Below, one piece after another: positions 16,006 to 16,318 of a DNA stretch of 16,318 nucleotides. Under the pieces are notes generated by a model that was not told the DNA's origin, searched no databases, and saw only the letters and a program-made list of their open reading frames with translations. Position 1 is the first letter of the stretch. Each line of letters begins with the position of its first letter. The DNA comes from Dichotomocladium elegans (Eukaryota > Mucoromycota > Mucoromycetes > Mucorales > Lichtheimiaceae). The stretch covers positions 1 through 16,318 of the forward strand of contig JAIXMN010000095.1 of NCBI GenBank assembly GCA_025716815.1, read 5' to 3'. Made by a program: the position numbers and the translations under genes.

Positions 16006-16318
16006 TTATTGAGCATCATACAAGGTGGGATACGCGCGGAAGATATACCCTTCACAATCCGCTGGGGTGATTCTAGCAACTGCTGCTGCTAGTCTGCTCG
16101 GCAAGGTCTCTCTCTTCGAAGGATCAAGGCGTTTTCGATCGCAGTAGTGGGGAAGATCCTCGAGGAGAAAGCGGGCAGCGTTCCAAGGCACTTCGGTTTT
16201 TGGAAAGAGAAACGGAGCCCATCCCGCTCTCTTGATCTTCTCCATCATCGGGTTTGCAACGTCCGCTGGCAAATAGTCGATCCCAAGATGCCAGTTCTTA
16301 CTCTCCTTCTTCTTCAAC
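16006..16318 (-). CDS. C-terminal end of a DDE_3-like (IS630/Tc1-mariner-type) transposase, partial
   Basis: The frame is open to the window edge and covers the last 103 residues of a protein. Its layout fits the end of DDE_3 endonucleases: an Asp (D14 in LGIDYLP) followed about 20 residues later by a GW/GY step, then a Pro-containing segment where the NPIE/W motif is expected, then a basic KRL-type step, an ETL..R(L/I) helix and an ADCEGYI-like helix before the stop. The expected catalytic Glu of NPIE is not seen; the matching place reads WNAAR. The Asn usual after the second Asp is Tyr. If the assignment is right, this copy is inactive or divergent. The N-terminal part with the first Asp lies outside. 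An unrelated host protein cannot be excluded. Confidence 0.45.
   Translation of the reverse strand, partial: LKKKESKNWHLGIDYLPADVANPMMEKIKRAGWAPFLFPKTEVPWNAARFLLEDLPHYCDRKRLDPSKRETLPSRLAAAVARITPADCEGYIFRAYPTLYDAQ

Overview
The window reads as transposon-rich eukaryotic DNA, most likely fungal and probably from an early-diverging lineage such as Mucoromycota. That is an inference. It rests on introns of about 54-67 nt with GTATGT, GTAAGT or GTAAGA donors, eukaryotic TATA and AATAAA signals, and the style of the retroelement and transposase families. No ordinary host gene, rRNA, tRNA or CRISPR array was found.

Layout, left to right. (1) 1-4565: a Ty3/gypsy retrotransposon on the + strand. It has one long gag-pro-pol ORF ending in a chromodomain (chromovirus type), a polypurine tract and a 3' LTR. 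Its 5' LTR and most of gag lie outside the window, and the gag that remains looks frameshifted. (2) About 4566-5090: the 3' end of a second gypsy element on the + strand (last pol codons, polypurine tract, 3' LTR). The first element appears to have inserted into it. (3) 5093 to about 8900: a third gypsy element on the - strand, related to the second and without a chromodomain. Its integrase is interrupted by one in-frame TGA, and it has a 3' LTR but no gag and no 5' LTR. The LTRs of elements 2 and 3 meet tail to tail at a 20-bp perfect palindrome. (4) About 8930-13700: a probable tnp2-type (CACTA/EnSpm, CMC superfamily) DNA transposon. It holds a multi-exon transposase on the + strand with one frameshift, and a convergent four-exon gene on the - strand for a basic, coiled-coil protein of about 288 residues in no named family I recognise. 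The 5' side carries repeated TGCCAAG motifs, three of them on an exact 22-bp period. (5) 13500-16005: about 2.5 kb with no supported gene. (6) 16006-16318: the C-terminal end of a probable DDE_3 (IS630/Tc1-mariner-like) transposase on the - strand, running off the window.

The most interesting signals are an internal 15-bp exact copy of the 3' polypurine tract in element 1 (a candidate central polypurine tract), the convergent transposase/accessory-protein pair, and the palindromic LTR-LTR junction. The three LTRs share one promoter/polyadenylation layout, TATAAATA followed by AATAAA 24-26 nt later, and in elements 2 and 3 the pol stop codon lies inside the 3' LTR.
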